Shown here one piece after another: positions 1-12,400 of a stretch of DNA of 64,000 bases (within the stretch, counting starts at the first letter, position 1; every line of letters begins with the position of its first letter). Position numbers and translations under genes: made by a program. The notes below the pieces were generated by a model. It saw nothing but the letters and a program-made list of their open reading frames with translations. It had not been told where the DNA came from and did no database searches. Source of the stretch: Synchiropus splendidus (lineage: Eukaryota > Chordata > Actinopteri > Syngnathiformes > Callionymidae); NCBI RefSeq assembly GCF_027744825.2, contig NC_071347.1, positions 14,736,501 through 14,800,500 of the forward strand. Reading direction: 5' to 3'.

Positions 1-378
1 GTGTTGCCAGAATTTAAAATAACAACTGACTTCACTTCTGTCTACAGTTGGACAAAAATGTTCAAAATGTGCCCAACATATTGAACGCGCAACATTCTGA
101 TTGTAACATGCTAATTTGATTTTGGTCGGACTCGTGTGACTGGTCACGGTTAAGGAGATTGCCTGCACTGCGGAGGCTCACTTCAAACTGTCGTGTGATT
201 GCTGAAGTGCGCTAAGCTGGATATTTTCCTCCGATGAGGACATTAGGGGGAAAAGCCCTTTCCCGTTTAGTAAACTCTTAATTTAGATCTGTAAGACATC
301 TGAACGCCGGCTCTGGCATCTCCATCCCTTGCTTGTGGATGCAGATGGTTGGTCATATCACTCTGTGCATCTCATTAG
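1..378 (+). other. mef2a: mef2a intron, 3' end (partial)
   Basis: This is non-coding sequence upstream of the first recognisable mef2a exon. It ends in the acceptor ctcattag. I see no further mef2a coding exon and no repeat in it. Confidence 0.7.
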
Positions 379-438
379 GTGGCATGCCGGATACCACAGC
401 CATTTCAGTGCCAAGTGGTGTGGGCTGCAGCCCAGCGG
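379..438 (+). CDS. mef2a: mef2a coding exon (GGM..SP segment)
   Basis: A 60-nt exon lies between acceptor ctcattag and donor G|gtaagt. It reads [20 protein letters not shown] after two bases of a split codon and leaves one G, which completes a glycine codon with GG at 7896. It aligns with the GGMLSTTDLTVPNGAGSSP segment remembered from mammalian MEF2A. The exon is too short to stand out as an open frame; the matching phase with the next exon is the main support. Confidence 0.85.
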
Positions 439-3400
439 GTAAGTCCTCCCGGAGAGATTCATTAGTCCTCAGAAGCACTGCCAGTGGACCTCCTGCTTAG
501 CATGGGAGCGGGGTAGTTGTGTATCCATCTGTGACAGACAGTTGTCACTATCATCGACTGCCTTTGCTTGACCTTACAGCCACTACAAGCTCAGAGGATG
601 CCGCGTTCTCCTTACAGTAGAGATGGTGAGATGAGTGAGAATGCAGCCGCGAGTGATGACTAAGCAATAAAGATGTCTTGTCGATGCTTTTTAAAACACA
701 AGTTATGGTCCCTGCACCTGTGTCGCTTTAGCAAATGCGCTGATTTAGCTCTGGCAACGTGAAGGGAAATGGATCCTGAGTGAGGATTTATGTCATTTGT
801 CTGGCAATATTTATGTTTTTTATTTTAGATTTTATTTGAAATTTCAGAAAATTCAAATTTCAAAGTTTACTTCTTTGTTTCCTCATAATGTATTTCAAGT
901 CACTTTCTTTCCATGAATATATGACTTCACCCTGATGAAATCATGGGAGTCAAGCTCTTCGCATTACATTGGGTTTCACTTACTCATCCAAAATGCATGA
1001 ATGGATTCATGCCCCCGAATAGTGAATTCAGTGTGTCTCTGTCCGTATTTAAAGCCCTCCAACGAGACGGATTCACGTCCTCTGAGATTAGATTTTTATC
1101 AGCACTTTCGTTGTTTGATTGTTAATAACTTTATTTCGCAACCTCCATCCATTTATTTGTAGGTCAGGTCGCGTGGGCGGCTGCTAGAGCAGAGGCCCAC
1201 ATTTCCCTCTCTCTGAAAACCAGCTTTTCGGGGGGAATACCGAGGCATTTCCAGGTCAACCAAGAAGAGATAAGATAAGATAAGACAGTCCTTTATTCAT
1301 CCCACAATGGGGAAATTTGGCTTGTCACAGTGGCAATGTAAACATTCAAGATAAACTTAAACTTGAATTAACTCTGTAAAATAAATCAATGTATTTTACA
1401 AAAAATAAATAAAAATATAACCATGTGCCCAAGAAAGTGCAGTGACAGATAACCTCTCCTGTGTGTTTTGGGTCTGGCCCTAGGCCTCCTCCTAGTTGCA
1501 TATGCATGGGATTTCTGACAAGATCTGTAAGTCCACTGGCTGAGGAGGAGCAACTCATAACCGCCATTAGCGTGGGAACGTAGATCCCGGAAATCGAGAG
1601 CTTTGCCTTTTCACTTCAAGAGAATGAGTCATCCTGGCTAAACACACGCTAAAGCTGTTATTTTGAGCTATTTTTCATAATGTCCAGATAAACCAGTTGT
1701 TCAACAGTAACTACTCAGTCAATGCCAACTATTAGTGTTGCAAGGTGCAGCTTCGAATGGTCAAACATGTTGAATGAAGGTGAACAACGACGATCATAGA
1801 AATACATTTTTAGTAGCACTGCTTTGTATACGACTACAACATTGTTGAATATAAAAAGCGCAGTTGTTGAAATCACAATTGAGGTACATGGAATACTGGG
1901 GAACTAGTTAAATCATACATGCTTTTGTTGACATAGGTATTTGCTTCATGCCCTCTGCCATTTCCCTTATAGAACACCAAATATTATGGCCCAGAATTTC
2001 TCTTACTTGGACATAACTCCCTGAAGAATGTGATTAATTGTTAGCTTGCGTCAAGCTGTTGATCAGACTCGGGGGATCTGTGCCTGTGGAAGCGTCTGCT
2101 CTGCTATGGAAGTAAACACTGACGAGTCAACTCGAGAAGAAGCGAAGATGATATGATAAAGTTAAATACAAAGGAGAAGTCATTTGTGTTGTCGAGGTTT
2201 TTGCTGATATACATGGTGAAAATAAGACCCTGGTATGAGCTGTGTTATATGTCACCATGATGCAGATGTGCAGATTTGGGCTTCAACCACCTTCGCACAG
2301 TCTTAGCTTCAGTTTTAGCTCAAGAAGATTAGATTATTTTAGAGTAGCTTTCGGAAATCGTAGAATGATATTAAATCTTAAACTAGATCAAACTGTGCTT
2401 CTGACAGAGATAACTACGTTTACATACTTTCTATGATGGCAACGTGTTCTCTGAATATTTAATTTTATCCCGAAACACTTCAACCTGGTATTAGCTCTCT
2501 ACCACTGTATGTTGACATGCAGTGGCGTTAATTCTGTGTGTCAACAGAGTTGATCATGCAGCACATTCACTGTGTCACGCAGAGATCATAGAGTCTTGAC
2601 CGTGTTTGTTGTACATGGTTCTTGCCGTCAAAGACATTCATGAATAGTTCAGCGACTAGATGTCCCTCACAGCAGGCTGTTTGGGGACAGCACAGTGTAG
2701 TTGAATCAAATTTCACAGACATTTGCGACTCAACACTGAATGATCTTCCAAACGTATTAAAGGCTCTTGCAACCCAACTGCTCCTTACATTTCAAGTCAA
2801 AGCCTGGATTTTCTGTCTCAACATATTCTGGCAGGTAAATAAACAAATAGTTTCTTCTAACAAGTCATGTAAGTGAAGCGTCTCCCGCTTGTTTCCTTCC
2901 CTGCACTGACAGGTGTTTCTGCTCCCCCCACCGCTCCAGCAACCCTTATAAGGCTCAACACAGGGCTGTAAGACGCCCGGTCCCACATAACCCTGTAGGT
3001 ATTTGGACCATGACATCCCCCCTAAGTCCTCGGTACACAATGACCGGACAGGCTGTCACGGCTGCGATGTGCTGTGTGAGAGGAGCGAGCAGGTGGAGCT
3101 GCCTCTCAGCTCGCATTGTCCAAACAGATCATTATTTATTGTCTTGGAGAAGATGGCAAGAAGATAGATTTAGGTAGAGATGATTGATGTTGAGGGTTTC
3201 TTTGCATGTTTTAAAAGAAGGGTGCGGTTCTGGGTCGGATTGGATCCGCTGCCTGGGGGTGTCAGCAGTTGGCAGACTGTGAGTTTACTGCAGCTGTTGT
3301 TGTACTGCGGGGGGTGAGGATGGGGGGGGGGGGACGGACTCCACTGCCACTGTCAGATGACCATTCTTGACATAGCTCTGTATTTTCACATGTAGCAGCT

Positions 3401-6400
3401 ATGACCGCAGCAGCACAGACGCCAGATGGATGGTTGGTCATGTGATAGCTTCTGAACATTTTTTGTGGTTTCGGCGCTGAGGGAATATCACCAAATTGGA
3501 GAGCAGTAGTGAAATAGTAAGCTTTTCTCAAGCGCTGGGCATAATAAGATGATTTATTTTCCACACAGCCTGCGGGCGGAATGATGGGCAGCTGATTTAA
3601 TTTGGGGATCAGAAGGAGTTATTATTAACATTATAAGTATTTACTTTTGGTCCCACCAGTCAGAGCCGCTCTATGTGAGAAATGCCCGCGCATGCAAATG
3701 TAGCTGTCCATATTTCAAGGGATTGGATTTGGAACACAGCACTCGTTCAGAAATGACTCCAGAGTTGATCGAGATAATTCACCGTGCAACTCCGCTGCAA
3801 AACATAAGAGAAACGCTTGTGTTTGTCGAATGTTTGTGATTCACCCCCTTTTTAAGTTACTCAGCTATACTTACAGTCGGAACTCACTTTGTTCTGGTCT
3901 TAACTCCTTTAACACTGGTGTTACGTTAGCACGTTTGAACCTTATGAGGGCTCAGGGAACCCTCTTCATTCATTGGTATTTTGGAGCATTTTGGATGTCC
4001 ACATCACATGGCCACCACTGCAACTCCACTCAGATTTTTCTTGCTCACTCCTGTCCTGGCTTTGTTGTCATATCATCAGGACCCTAAAGTTGGGTATCAA
4101 AAAAATGGTACGGGTCAGGTTGTTTTTTGTCATCACTTTCGGTGGTGGAAACACCAAAACAAGGCAACCAACTAGAACTATATACCGACCCAGGACACTC
4201 ATGTAGACGCACCATTTCATTTGATACAAGCATAGTACTGTTTGTCATAGGTCAAGATAACATTGTGTGCCTCAGAACAAGCTAATAATGAAACAGAACC
4301 TCTATAAAATAACGCACATTCAGTAGGATGCTACATTCTTGGAATCACATTTGTTCTTTTCATTCGGGGAAAGAACAGAACATAGGCTGTGTTCATTTTG
4401 CGTTGAGATCACCTGTTATTATGTCAAGATGAAATGTAATTGCGGTTCATGCTCATGCACTTGAAATTGTTCAGAACTATACTGTGCATTTCCAATCTGG
4501 TTCCGCAATTAAATATGTCATTCTCTCTCTAATCATATATCTTCTTTCATTTCTCTGAAGCTTTTCTCCAGTTGAAACCTTTATGAAGGTTTATGAGGGA
4601 AATTGGCGAATGCAGTCTAGAATGAAGATTCATTTCTGTTGCATAAGATCAGTGCAAATGTCTGTTATTACTGCTGCATCACAAGCAAATTCAAAACAGC
4701 TTGTTTGTGCGGATGGTGAGTCACATTTGGTAACATTTGACCCCACCGCTCCATCGTTGTCGTTCGACTGATCTATCAGGTGTAAAATGCGGAGGGCTTT
4801 GAACGAGAACTGAGCTTGGCTCCGACCGTCACCCGCCACTTTGAGGTCACTGTGGAATATGACACAACTATTAAGACACAACTCAAGTTAAAGTCAAATA
4901 CTACTCAAATAGCATTGCCAATAGAAAACACACATATTCTCCTTTATTAATCTCTTTCCAAAATATTTAAAATGTTTTTTTTCTGTGTTGCACTTTTCCT
5001 TTTTTTTTTCTCCTTGTTCTGGTTTTTAAACCTCCATCCTTTTTCAGGATGTGACAAATGTATTCCACCTTTATTATTGCCCCATAAAAATCATGATCTG
5101 AATATTAATCTTATTATTCTTTTTTATAAAATAAAAAAATCAGGTTAAATGAATGTTTATAAAGAAATATAATTGTTTTGACTGAATGTTGATTGATCGT
5201 GGAAAAAGACTGAAGCAGGCTGATGGAAAATTGAATTTTCAAGAACTGACTATTCTGTTCAACCCAGCAGAACCTTATCCAAAGTGGCTAGCTTTTTAAA
5301 TTGTATTTTTGTATCCTTGGAAGAAAATGGCTTCCCTCTGAATTCACCTGGTTTCCATTGTAAGAACAAGCCTGGACCCGCACGTCTTGTTGACTTATTT
5401 TTGTGTGACACAACAATAGCTGAGTCTATTTTTGGAATGCTGTGTATTTTAAAGTCCTTGGCTCACTACAATTAATTTTTCCACTCTTTTATTGTGACAT
5501 TGTTTGGTCCTGCACTGGCTCCAGGAAAAAAAAAAACCTGGCCATTGCTTGTGATAAACAGTAGAGTTGTATCGCCACCGCCCTTTTCTGAGAGATGAAG
5601 TTGAGGTGGCCCCTTGTCAGGATGACTCCTGGCTGCCACTGTAGTGAGTTGCTCCAGGCAGGCGCTCTGCTTTGACTGCTGCCCCTGCGACCATAAAGAC
5701 AACTTAAAGATTGCATCAGATTTGCTGCCTGTGGGTCTGCGTTATTTGAACAGTGATCTCTTTCTCACCGAACGACATCCTGTTAATTCTGACCCTCACA
5801 CTCCTCGCCCAGCGGCCGCCATGTTCTTGCAGCAGACACTTCTGGTGCGATCAAAGCCGGAGCCGATCGCTTCTCATACGCACTGTTGATTCAGCTGCCA
5901 GATACTATTGTGGGCTTCATAACTGTTTATTTGACCGAGAATTGTTGGTGTCCTTATCTGCAGTCGGAGGGTCTATTGTTCTATTATGTTGTCGCTGTGG
6001 AGCCCACTCACAGCGAACACACTTTATTTTTTCGCTGGGTTACTCTCCACACAATGGAGAAGTCAGCGTCTCGCTGAAGTGCTACCGATCTCTCGACGCA
6101 GGGTCTGGTATTCACCTTCGGTCTTGACTGGATTTTGACTCGTGATTTATTCAGAAGTAGATTAGAAAGGTAGAATTATATAAAGTTGACTCTGTTTGAA
6201 ATGAAAGTGATTTCGTAACTAGCCACATGTCTGATTTTGTACTGTGCACGGGTCTAGAACCTTATGCAATCTCTCTGCAGACCTTCACATGAGTCATCTG
6301 TTGTCTGGCGAATAGATTTGGATCTAAGAACTGTTTATGAAACCAAATTTTGTCACATTTCTCTGTAACAAGAGAAGTACAACCGGTCACGTTGGGGTCC

Positions 6401-9400
6401 TGACATTATGTTTACAATTATATAACTAAACAGTCGTCACACTTGGTGACCACAGATTAGCTACACTACTCTATGTTCCATTTGTGCTCAGACACTCAAG
6501 ACTTCCTAGGACGAGCATCTGTTCGACACGGTGCACTGTAATGAAGCTCAGATATGGAAAATCTTAATAGATTATTTGTTTTGTATTTCTCTAGACACAC
6601 TGTAGTGATGCCATCTGTTAGTGTGTGGAGTGTTTTTCAAGTACTTACGGTAAGCTCCTTGTCGTATTGTGGTTGTTTTCCACTGGTTGATAGATGAGCC
6701 ATACACAGTAGTGTCCTGGGCTCACGTGAGAATTGTCAGTCCCGTGGTACTTCGCGAGTTGACTCCGGATGCTAGCTCACCCGCCCGAAGTGGCACTGGC
6801 TAAGTACTGGAAAACAAGACCGGAAAAGTTGATACCCACTGTCGCTTCCTGAGCCCTGATGCTGCCTTTGTGATAAGTGTCATAATGAATCGGCTGACGC
6901 TCGACCTCCAATATGAAAGACTTGTCATCCAGGTCAGAAGCGCTCTGAGAAGGCTTTATGAGTCACGGTAGCTGGCTATGATGCACTGTTTACGCTGCTC
7001 TTTCTCAATAATGTGCTCCTAACACCTGTACACATAGTGTTTCCAATGAAGTTTTCACCACCTGATTTACAATCTGAACAATCCTTTCCCCTCCAACTTG
7101 ATGCTGAGGTTACTGGGAGAGCCTGAAAAATAGCCTGTTAACAGCAGTGAATATTCATAACTCAAGTTTGCTTTTTTTGGTTTATATTAGTGTTACTTTT
7201 TAAAGCGGATCTACACATGTAAATTATTTTGCTAGTGTTGTTAATTTGCATAATTTAGAATTAGAGTAACCAAAAGGAAACAAAATTCAACATTGAAAAC
7301 ACAAGTACAAGTACTGTGTGTTTGCACAAGTGATACAAAGCATCTGTCAGTCTCCAAAAACAGCGACTTTTTAAAAAAAGGCCATTTCCCCATTCAGCCT
7401 GCTTTATTTTATATCCTATTTTGAGTTAATTTAAAAAAACTGGTGAATCCGTTTTGTATCAATATCCTAAATGATGCAGATCTCAATATAATAACTCCAG
7501 AGTCTTGTTTTCCCTCTTCGTAAGTGGAAACACCTACAGACTTTTATCGTTCTTATTCAGCGATAATAGCTTCTTGTTTTGTCTTCTGACTAGTCACGGT
7601 ACATTTGTCCTGAAACTGCTCCTTTATCCCGAGATGGTTTAGTTTGATGTCATCATTCCCAATAAAAATAAAAGGCTCATCAATTTTGAAATGGACATTT
7701 TATTTTTGTAAATGTGCAGGATAATTATCCGACTCTATTAAAACTTCCCAGAGGGTTGAAAACACTTAGCGTGACGTGCAGCGGCAGGCAAGAAAACAAC
7801 AGTGTGTGTGAGGCGCTCGCCTGATGACTGCGAGCCTTGTCAGTCACAGTCTGTGGGTTGATAATGTGTTTTTTCGTCGCTGTGCTCCTCTGTAGGGAAC
7901 GGTTTCGTTAACCCCCGGGGCTCGCCGGGACTCCTCAGCACGCCCAGTGGCAACGGGCTGGGTAAAGTCATGCCCACCAAGTCCCCGCCGCCCCCTGGAG
8001 GCAGCATGGGAATGGGGAGCCGCAAGCCAGAGCTAAGGGTCGTCATCCCGCCATCCAGCAAAGGAATGATGCCCCCGCTGGTGAGTATTGCCGCACACAA
8101 ACCCAGCCAGCGCCAGGATGCTTGATCTTCACACGCCGCAGGGCAGATGTGAGAAATGTTTGTACTTTATTTCTCCAAGTCTTTGCCCTAACTTGTTTCT
8201 GACGTCACCGCGCCGATGCTGGTGTGATAGGGCTTGTCGCCTCACCAGCTTTCCACTGCTTCCTCCAACGTCTGCGTTTCTGAGAAATGTGGACCAGCCA
8301 GTCTGGAAAGAGATTTTTTAAAATCAGTATAGATATGATCTACAATCAACCCATCGAGTGATATTTTTGACTTGGCCTCGTCCTATATAGATTTTAGACC
8401 TTTAAATAGACTCCAGTTTGTTTCAGCCAAAGGTCTTGGGTTATGCAAATTTTGTTCAAGTTGTGGATGACGAAAGCTGAATCCCGGATGTGCTGGAACA
8501 ACTTGTTTAATGTTCTCTTTCATAGATATCTGATCCACCCATGTTTGTCACAATAACTTCACTAACAATTAATTTTTGAAGGATCACAACAAGGTGCTGT
8601 ATTTAGTTAGTGACTTTTAGTCAATGTAGTCTGGAGATGAAGGATGCAAAGGCCATTATGGATGATAAAGATACTTTGAAAGGGCATCAAAAACAACTTG
8701 ATTTTAAGGAAAGTAAGTATTTCACGAGCCAGAGAAAAACAGGAAATGAGAAAAGCAGCTCTTTTCTTTTGAAATGCAAGCTCATTAGCGACAGGCTCTT
8801 CTCTTCTTTTAACTTTTTTAACGTCTACCCTTTCTTGATGGCTTTTTTCTCAAGCGCTTTTTTCTTCTACCGTTAATTGCTTTTTATGGAAACATTCTTG
8901 TTCTTTGCGATATGAAGTGGTTATGTCTGTTTTTTAATTTAGCGTTCAATTTCCTCTCCTCAAATCTGGGTCATGGTGGCAGCAGTCAAAGTAAAGAGCC
9001 CCAGACTTACTGGCACAAATCCTCCTCCAGCTCTTAATACTGCAGTGTTTCCAGGTCAACAAAGAGACTTTGCATGTCCTGAATCTGCCCCTGAGCCACC
9101 TCTTAGGTGGAAGCATTTCATGAAAGATACGTTCTGAGGCCATCTCTTCTGGCTCCTTCCTGCTCTGAGTCTCTCCTTGATGGCCAAGCTTCTCACTGTA
9201 TCTCTGTGGGAGAGTCCAGACACCTTGCAGTCTTGCTTTTTTGATCGCTACCCAAACATTGTGACCGTCAGATGGTGTCGGAATTGACTAATACTCTTGA
9301 GCTCCGGCAGCCCTCGTGCCTGAAGATACCGCACGCCTCCATCCATGTATCGCCCCCTCCATCCTTCCTTCACTGGCTCCACCGAGCCAAGGCCTTGTTT

Positions 9401-12400
9401 TCTGTCCATTGTGTAGAGCTGAGAATGAGGACCATCTCCAGGTAGCAAAGCAAACATCGGAAGACTGAATTAAGAAGAAGAATGAAGAACAAAAACACTG
9501 AGAACAACAGAATTGAGTCAGAGGAGCAAGGAACGTGATATTAAATATAGTGCAAGATAAGAAGCTGGAGCTGAGAAAGTCTGGTCTGGCTGGCTGTTGC
9601 TGGTGGTGAACACAGAGAGCAGGAAGTGTTGGTGTTTAGTAAACACATCCAGCTGTTGTTTTATCAACTCACTGTTTCCAAACCAACGACGGAGAACAAG
9701 TGAAGCGCTGCAGGTTCCGGGGGGAGGAGGGAGGGTTCAGCTCTTGTCACAGGATTTCGGCCTCCGTCAGGTCTGCAGACAGCTCGTCATTAGGCCGTAA
9801 TGGTATTAAATTAATCACATCTCGGTGTGACAGAGTGTAGATGAAGGCTTAATCAGCGGCCCAGGGTGTGAGCCAGATAATATCTGCTCGCCCTTGTCGT
9901 GTCTTCCTGCCGCCATTGATTGAGTGGGGTATTAAGAGGAGCCGGGCCTGGTCACAATGTGGGAAGATGAGCACGGCAGAGTTAAAACATTGGGGACTGA
10001 GGAGTGAAGAAACGTTAGCTTTCATGATTCTCCTTGTTTTACTGGTTAAGAATCCAGATTTGCATTGTGACATGTTTCAAACTGGGACTCATGAAACCCC
10101 AGGAGGAGACATGGCTGCCCCCTGCTGTAGCTAAGTAGAATTGCAATGTTAAAGACGACCTCGCTGGTCTCTTTGAATGAGCTAAATACACATTTGATGC
10201 TCTTCTGTTAACCCGTTGTTACTGATACAATCAGTTGAGAATTTTTATCTTTTTAATTTTTATCGATCGTAGATTATTGTCTTTCATTCAGTTTTTGTTT
10301 GATTGGATCAAAAAAGTACTTCTTGTTATACTTTCGTGTTTCACTCTCTCAGAAGCTTTCTGTCCATTTCTTCATCATGTATTTATGATAATATTTGTCT
10401 GAATTTATCACTCAAATTACTGTTTATTTGGTAAGTGTTTCAATAATTATGACGAATAAATCTAAAACAGTTTCGATATAATTCCATTTATATAGTTTAC
10501 TTTTTAGTATATTCTGAAATATGAAATAATAACATATTGATGATTAAAATACATATGCATGTAATTATTATTTAATAATGTCATTTGTTATGTATTTCAT
10601 CTAAAATCGTTTAGATTTTTTAACTTTTTGACATAAAAAAATCAAAATTTTGTTAAATTTTTTCAAATTTTCCTCACATTATTTCACAATCTGATAATGT
10701 AACACTGTTTAGAACGTACATAGCAGCACATATTTTTACTTTATAAATGTAAGTTGCATCTTTATAAATATATTTATAGATTGAAGTCACTCAAAATATG
10801 TTGAAGAATTTACCTTCTTTCTTCTTCTTTCGTACTGCACCTCCACTGCAGTCTCACATGGACCAAAAAGACTTGGTCTTAGAGATGAATCTGAAAGGCC
10901 TGGAGGCAGAAGTCTCCAGGTTTTTCTTATTAATGGCGCTGTTAACGCGACTCGGCTTTCTTCTCTTCTGTAACTCTGCCTCTCTTCTTGTCTTCTGCTG
11001 AGGGCAGTCGGAGGAGGAGGAATTGGATTTGGTGAGTTCTGACAAATGCCTGAGCAAATGGCTGCAAAATGAACGTGCATCCAGTAAATCACGCGTGAGG
11101 CTAAAGACGGCACTCAAACGGGAGGTCGGCCCGTTGCACTGCCACGAGTGATAGATAGAAGCGAGTGGGCTTTGTCACGATGCATGTTTGGGATTCACCT
11201 TCTGTGTTAACAGCGAGTGGAAAGCGTGCACGTTTGAGTGTGAGTGTGAGAATTAATCACCCCACCTAACTTTTGTTAGCCCACAGCTTAAGAAATGCTC
11301 GTTTGAAGACAGACATCGGTAGCGATGTGCGTGTGGAAAACCTGGTTTATCAAATGCGGTTTACGTTAGTCCTCGCTGTTCATCATTTGACATTAGGTGA
11401 GGTGCCATGTCTTTTTTGCTGATGAACATTCCATCCAACCAGGAAACATAATTGAAGGTTGGTTTGACATTTCCAGAGATATATTTTCTTCCACTGATCT
11501 CTTACTCTTACTCTTACTGAGGCTATCCAAACTCTGGACATGGCCTTTGGCAACGCAGTAGTAGAGGGATGTCAAACCCAAGGCCAAGGGCCCACTGCTG
11601 ACCCATGACACAGGGGATTGAATGTCAGTGTCCAGCTGATGAAGTGACCCTCCAATACACGTGCAGAAAGCCCCATTATGTACTGCAACCATTGAAGCTT
11701 CTAACATTCAGGACTCAAAATTTGTGAGGAGAGTAAATAAAGACATCATTTTGTCCTGCATTGTAAGCTCTCTTGACTGTCAAGTTAGTTTGGGGAAATT
11801 CTTACATTTATTTTGCTGGTTGGCGAAGAAGGAACTGTGGTTTTTGAGTCCCACTGTGTGTCAGCCCAGTAAGTACTTTTGTTTATAAGAAGGTCGTGGA
11901 AAAGGGAGCTGGATGAGCCAGTCATAATGTAAGTGGTGATATTGATCGCATTGATCGTACAATATCAACTGAAGCTAGCGTAGCGTGGACAACATTGTTT
12001 AAATTGATGTTTATTCAATTCAACGGGGAAGCAAAATGTGCTTTACTTTGAGTCACTTACACATGCTGCTATACGTGTTTTAAACTTGGAAGTGAACGAA
12101 AATAACCATTAAAGGAAGTCCGCCCCCCTCATGATGCCATCAGTTTGTTTTTGCTTGGTTGTGCGCTTTCTAAGATGACAGTGATAGAGAAGCAACAGGA
12201 AGCTCCAAAGGAAACTGTGATGCGTTTGAGTGGCTTGTGTTGTAGCAGTTTTGCCATAGAAGTCCGTTAAATTTCAACGAGCGGCACATGATGACATCAT
12301 GGTGACTGATGTCAGCGTGTGAGACACTTGGTGAGGTCATCTGGCAGGAGGCGGGTGGAACAATGTGAGGAAGCCAGCGACTACATCATGATGCAATTGG

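Larger units (their letters stand above)
439..7895 (+). other. mef2a: mef2a intron (7.5 kb)
   Basis: This is a large intron from gtaagt to ctcctctgtag. It contains the nested Rex3-like/SINE-like insertion at about 1143-1625 and a G-run at 3322-3333. The remaining open frames (for example 5753-6127 and the minus-strand 3262-3564) show no recognisable domain and look like chance frames. Confidence 0.8.
8081..11007 (+). other. mef2a: mef2a intron upstream of the beta microexon
   Basis: This 2.9-kb intron contains a decayed Rex3-like fragment near 8950-9285 and a very AT-rich stretch from about 10200 to 10790. Its last 50 bases are rich in C/T (tctgcctctcttcttgtctt) with TGC just upstream of the acceptor gggcag, the layout typical of regulated neural microexons. 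Confidence 0.75.

Noticed and set aside
11550..11615. hAT-like element suggested by gatgtcaaacccaaggccaa
   Set aside because: Only one short end-like match; no second end or target duplication could be found.
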